From an uncultured Collinsella sp. (GTDB lineage Bacteria > Actinomycetota > Coriobacteriia > Coriobacteriales > Coriobacteriaceae), in the NCBI GenBank assembly GCA_902496775.1, contig CABVCF010000098.1, positions 1 through 6,224 of the forward strand: a stretch of DNA of 6,224 bases. Direction: 5' to 3'. The translations under genes were made by a program, and so were the position numbers. The notes beneath the pieces are model-generated. The model saw nothing but the letters and a program-made list of their open reading frames with translations, made no database searches and had not been told where the DNA came from. Shown piece by piece: positions 4,649 through 6,224 of the stretch (positions within the stretch are counted from its first letter, which is position 1; every line of letters starts with the position of its first letter).

Positions 4649-6043
4649 ATGTGCAATGTTTCGCTCAACGGTACTCAACCGTCCGATGCGTCCCTGCGCG
4701 TCCTGCGCGCGCTTGAGGCGGCTGGTCTTGAGGCTTGGTACGTGGGCGGTTGGGTGCGCGACGCCCTGATGGGTTGCCCCAGCCACGATGTTGATATGTG
4801 CTGTAGCGGCCTGTGGCAGGAGTCCAAGGCGGCGCTCGAGGCCGCTGGTATCGCGGTCGTGGAGTCGGGCATTAAATTTGGCGGAATCACGGCTATTTCC
4901 GATGGCGAGCGTATCGAGGTCACCACGTACCGTCTGGATGGCTTTTACACCGATGGTCGCCATCCCCAGAGTGTGGAGCGTGCCGCCTCGCTCGAGGACG
5001 ATCTGGCGCGCCGCGACTTTACCGTCAACGCTATGGCCTGGCATCCCGAGCGCGGGCTTGTCGACCGCTACGACGGCCAGGGTGACTTGGAGCGCAAGCT
5101 GATTCGCGCTGTCGGCGATCCCAAGCGTCGCTTTAACGAGGACGCCCTGCGCATGTTGCGTGCGGTGCGCTTTGCCTGCCGCCTGGACTTTATGATTGAG
5201 CCCGAGACTAAGCGCGCGCTTGCCGAGTGCGCGCCGCTGCTCGACGCCGTGGCGCGCGAGCGTGTGGGTATTGAGCTTGAGGGCATTCTTTCGACCGGTC
5301 ATGGGGGAGACGCGATGCTGCGCTACCCCGAGCTCATCTGTGCCTCTGTGCCTGAGCTGGCAGCGGGTCGCGGCTTTGATCAGCGAAGTGTCTATCATGC
5401 GTTTAACGTTTACGAGCATATCGCCCGTGTGCTGACGGTGGCAGGGGAGCTTGCGCTGTGCGACGGCGTCGCGCCCTCGTCGAGCCTTATGTGGGCGGCG
5501 TTTTTGCACGATGTGTCCAAGCCCGATTGTTTCACGGTCGATCACGCCGGCAGCGGACACTTCTACGGTCATCCCGAGCTCGGCGCCAAGAAAGCGCGCG
5601 TCATTATGGATCGCCTGGCGCTCTCGCACGACCTGGTGCGCGACGTGTGCCTGCTCATCAAATATCACGACAAGCCGCTGCGCCCAGAGCGCTCCTGCCT
5701 GCTCAATATGATGCGCGCGCTTTCGGGCGAGGGCGTCGATACGTCGCGTCTGATTGACGAGCTCATGGATCTTAAGCGTGCCGACACGCTCGGCAAGGCC
5801 CCGTCGTGCTTCTATTACGTTGAGACGATTGAGGAGATGCGCGCGATGGCGCACGAGCTGCTGAAGGCGGGGGAGCCCTATACGCTCAAGATGCTCGCCA
5901 TCAACGGCGGCGACCTGATCCGTGCCGGAGTCAAGCCCGGGCCGGAACTGGGGCAGCTACTCAACTCCGCCCTCGACGCCGTGATCGAAGACAACATCCC
6001 CAACGAGCGCGAAGCTCTTTTGGTCCATCTCAACTTGAATTAG
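4649..6043 (+). CDS. cca: CCA tRNA nucleotidyltransferase (class II, HD domain)
   Basis: This enzyme adds or repairs the 3'-terminal CCA of tRNAs, using CTP and ATP without a nucleic acid template. It has 464 residues. The N-terminal polymerase-beta-type head carries motif A, YVGGWVRDALMG followed by the metal-binding Asp47-Val-Asp49. Then come RRDFTVNA (121-128) and the nucleotide-selecting EDALR (164-168) in NEDALRMLRAVRFA. The C-terminal half carries an HD-type phosphohydrolase domain: His257 in YEHIARVL, His287-Asp288 in AAFLHDVSKP, and later GHPELGA and IKYHD. Head plus HD domain is a common bacterial arrangement. The ATG at 4649 is chosen because AGGAGG (4635-4640) stands eight bases before it; the in-frame GTG at 4631 precedes that site. 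A CC-only or A-only adding enzyme cannot be excluded by eye. The start of a tRNA gene follows downstream. Confidence 0.95.
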   Translation: MCNVSLNGTQPSDASLRVLRALEAAGLEAWYVGGWVRDALMGCPSHDVDMCCSGLWQESKAALEAAGIAVVESGIKFGGITAISDGERIEVTTYRLDGFYTDGRHPQSVERAASLEDDLARRDFTVNAMAWHPERGLVDRYDGQGDLERKLIRAVGDPKRRFNEDALRMLRAVRFACRLDFMIEPETKRALAECAPLLDAVARERVGIELEGILSTGHGGDAMLRYPELICASVPELAAGRGFDQRSVYHAFNVYEHIARVLTVAGELALCDGVAPSSSLMWAAFLHDVSKPDCFTVDHAGSGHFYGHPELGAKKARVIMDRLALSHDLVRDVCLLIKYHDKPLRPERSCLLNMMRALSGEGVDTSRLIDELMDLKRADTLGKAPSCFYYVETIEEMRAMAHELLKAGEPYTLKMLAINGGDLIRAGVKPGPELGQLLNSALDAVIEDNIPNEREALLVHLNLN

Positions 6044-6073
6044 CTACCCAGTTTACCTGTGTGTTCCATAACC

Positions 6074-6100
6074 TGCCGACAATTTTTCGGCAATTTGGAA
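6074..6100 (+). terminator. Weak terminator-like hairpin after cca
   Basis: TGCCGA (6074-6079) pairs with TCGGCA (6087-6092) around a 7-nt T-rich loop. The downstream sequence is AT-rich (ATTTGGAATTTC) but has no continuous T-run. It lies 31 bases past the cca stop and is the only terminator candidate before the tRNA promoter. Confidence 0.4.
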
Positions 6101-6107
6101 TTTCTTC

Positions 6108-6136
6108 TTGCGTTGATGTTTTTTGTCCCGTAATAT
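6108..6136 (+). promoter_or_regulatory. Candidate promoter of the tRNA-Glu gene
   Basis: TTGCGT (6108-6113) and TAATAT (6131-6136) are separated by exactly 17 bp, in an AT-rich patch upstream of the tRNA. Initiation would fall near 6143, leaving a short leader before 6171. The -35 match is only partial (TTG plus weak), so confidence is moderate. Confidence 0.5.
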
Positions 6137-6170
6137 ATTTCCTCGCAGCACGGCAGTGCAGATGTCATGT

Positions 6171-6224
6171 GGCCCGTTCGTCTAGCGGTTTAGGACGCCG
6201 CCCTCTCAAGGCGGAGATCACCAG
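6171..6224 (+). tRNA. tRNA-Glu (anticodon CTC), 3' end cut by window
   Basis: The acceptor 5' strand GGCCCGT (6171-6177) is followed by TC and a D-arm GTC...GAC (6180-6182/6194-6196) with the GCGGTTTAGG loop. The anticodon stem CCGCC/GGCGG (6198-6202/6210-6214) closes the 7-nt loop CTCTCAA, which puts anticodon CTC at 6205-6207, reading GAG. The sequence closely follows bacterial tRNA-Glu. The window ends at the start of the T-arm, so the 3' acceptor strand, and whether CCA is encoded, cannot be seen. Glu codon GAG is heavily used in all genes here. Confidence 0.93.

Noticed and set aside
4625..5854. 409-residue minus-strand open frame opposite cca
   Set aside because: It is an antisense shadow of a gene with clear catalytic motifs, and its sequence is low in recognisable structure.
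6044..6170. Attachment site or mobile-element boundary next to the tRNA gene
   Set aside because: tRNA 3' ends are common integration sites, but the 3' end here is outside the window and no repeat of it or integrase is visible.

Overview
The window looks like a chromosomal stretch of a GC-rich actinobacterium, most probably a gut Coriobacteriia such as Collinsella. This is inferred from the GC-rich third codon positions, the style of the proteins, and the tight single-gene layout with strong intrinsic terminators; no marker gene fixes the genus. All genes are on the + strand.

Layout: (1) positions 1-224 hold no gene, but contain a perfect 9-bp inverted repeat, an AT-rich promoter-like patch and a 12-position RNA hairpin just before the first ribosome binding site. 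(2) ptsH (225-488) encodes HPr. (3) A two-part terminator hairpin (531-569) separates it from ptsI (622-2325), which encodes enzyme I of the sugar phosphotransferase system (PTS). (4) After a 74-bp gap with a stable hairpin lacking a U-tract comes a PfkB-type sugar-phosphate kinase (2400-3332), closed by a strong terminator. (5) A second, paralogous PfkB kinase of identical length (3521-4453) has its own -10-like box and its own strong terminator. (6) cca (4649-6043) encodes the tRNA 3'-end nucleotidyltransferase. (7) A tRNA-Glu with anticodon CTC begins at 6171 and is cut by the window end.

How they work together: enzyme I takes phosphate from PEP and passes it to HPr, which feeds sugar-specific EII transporters that are not in this window. 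The two kinases belong to the fructose-1-phosphate/tagatose-6-phosphate kinase branch, so they plausibly act on sugar phosphates delivered by PTS uptake and feed them to glycolysis. The second half of the window concerns tRNA maturation and is functionally unrelated.

Most of the window is ordinary housekeeping. The points worth a second look are the two departures in the enzyme I PEP-site signature, the shared Cys in place of Gly in the catalytic loop of both kinases (with further changes in the first copy), and the RNA structures that appear to set the relative expression of HPr, enzyme I and the first kinase. I see no convincing evidence of a wholly new system, mobile element or CRISPR array.
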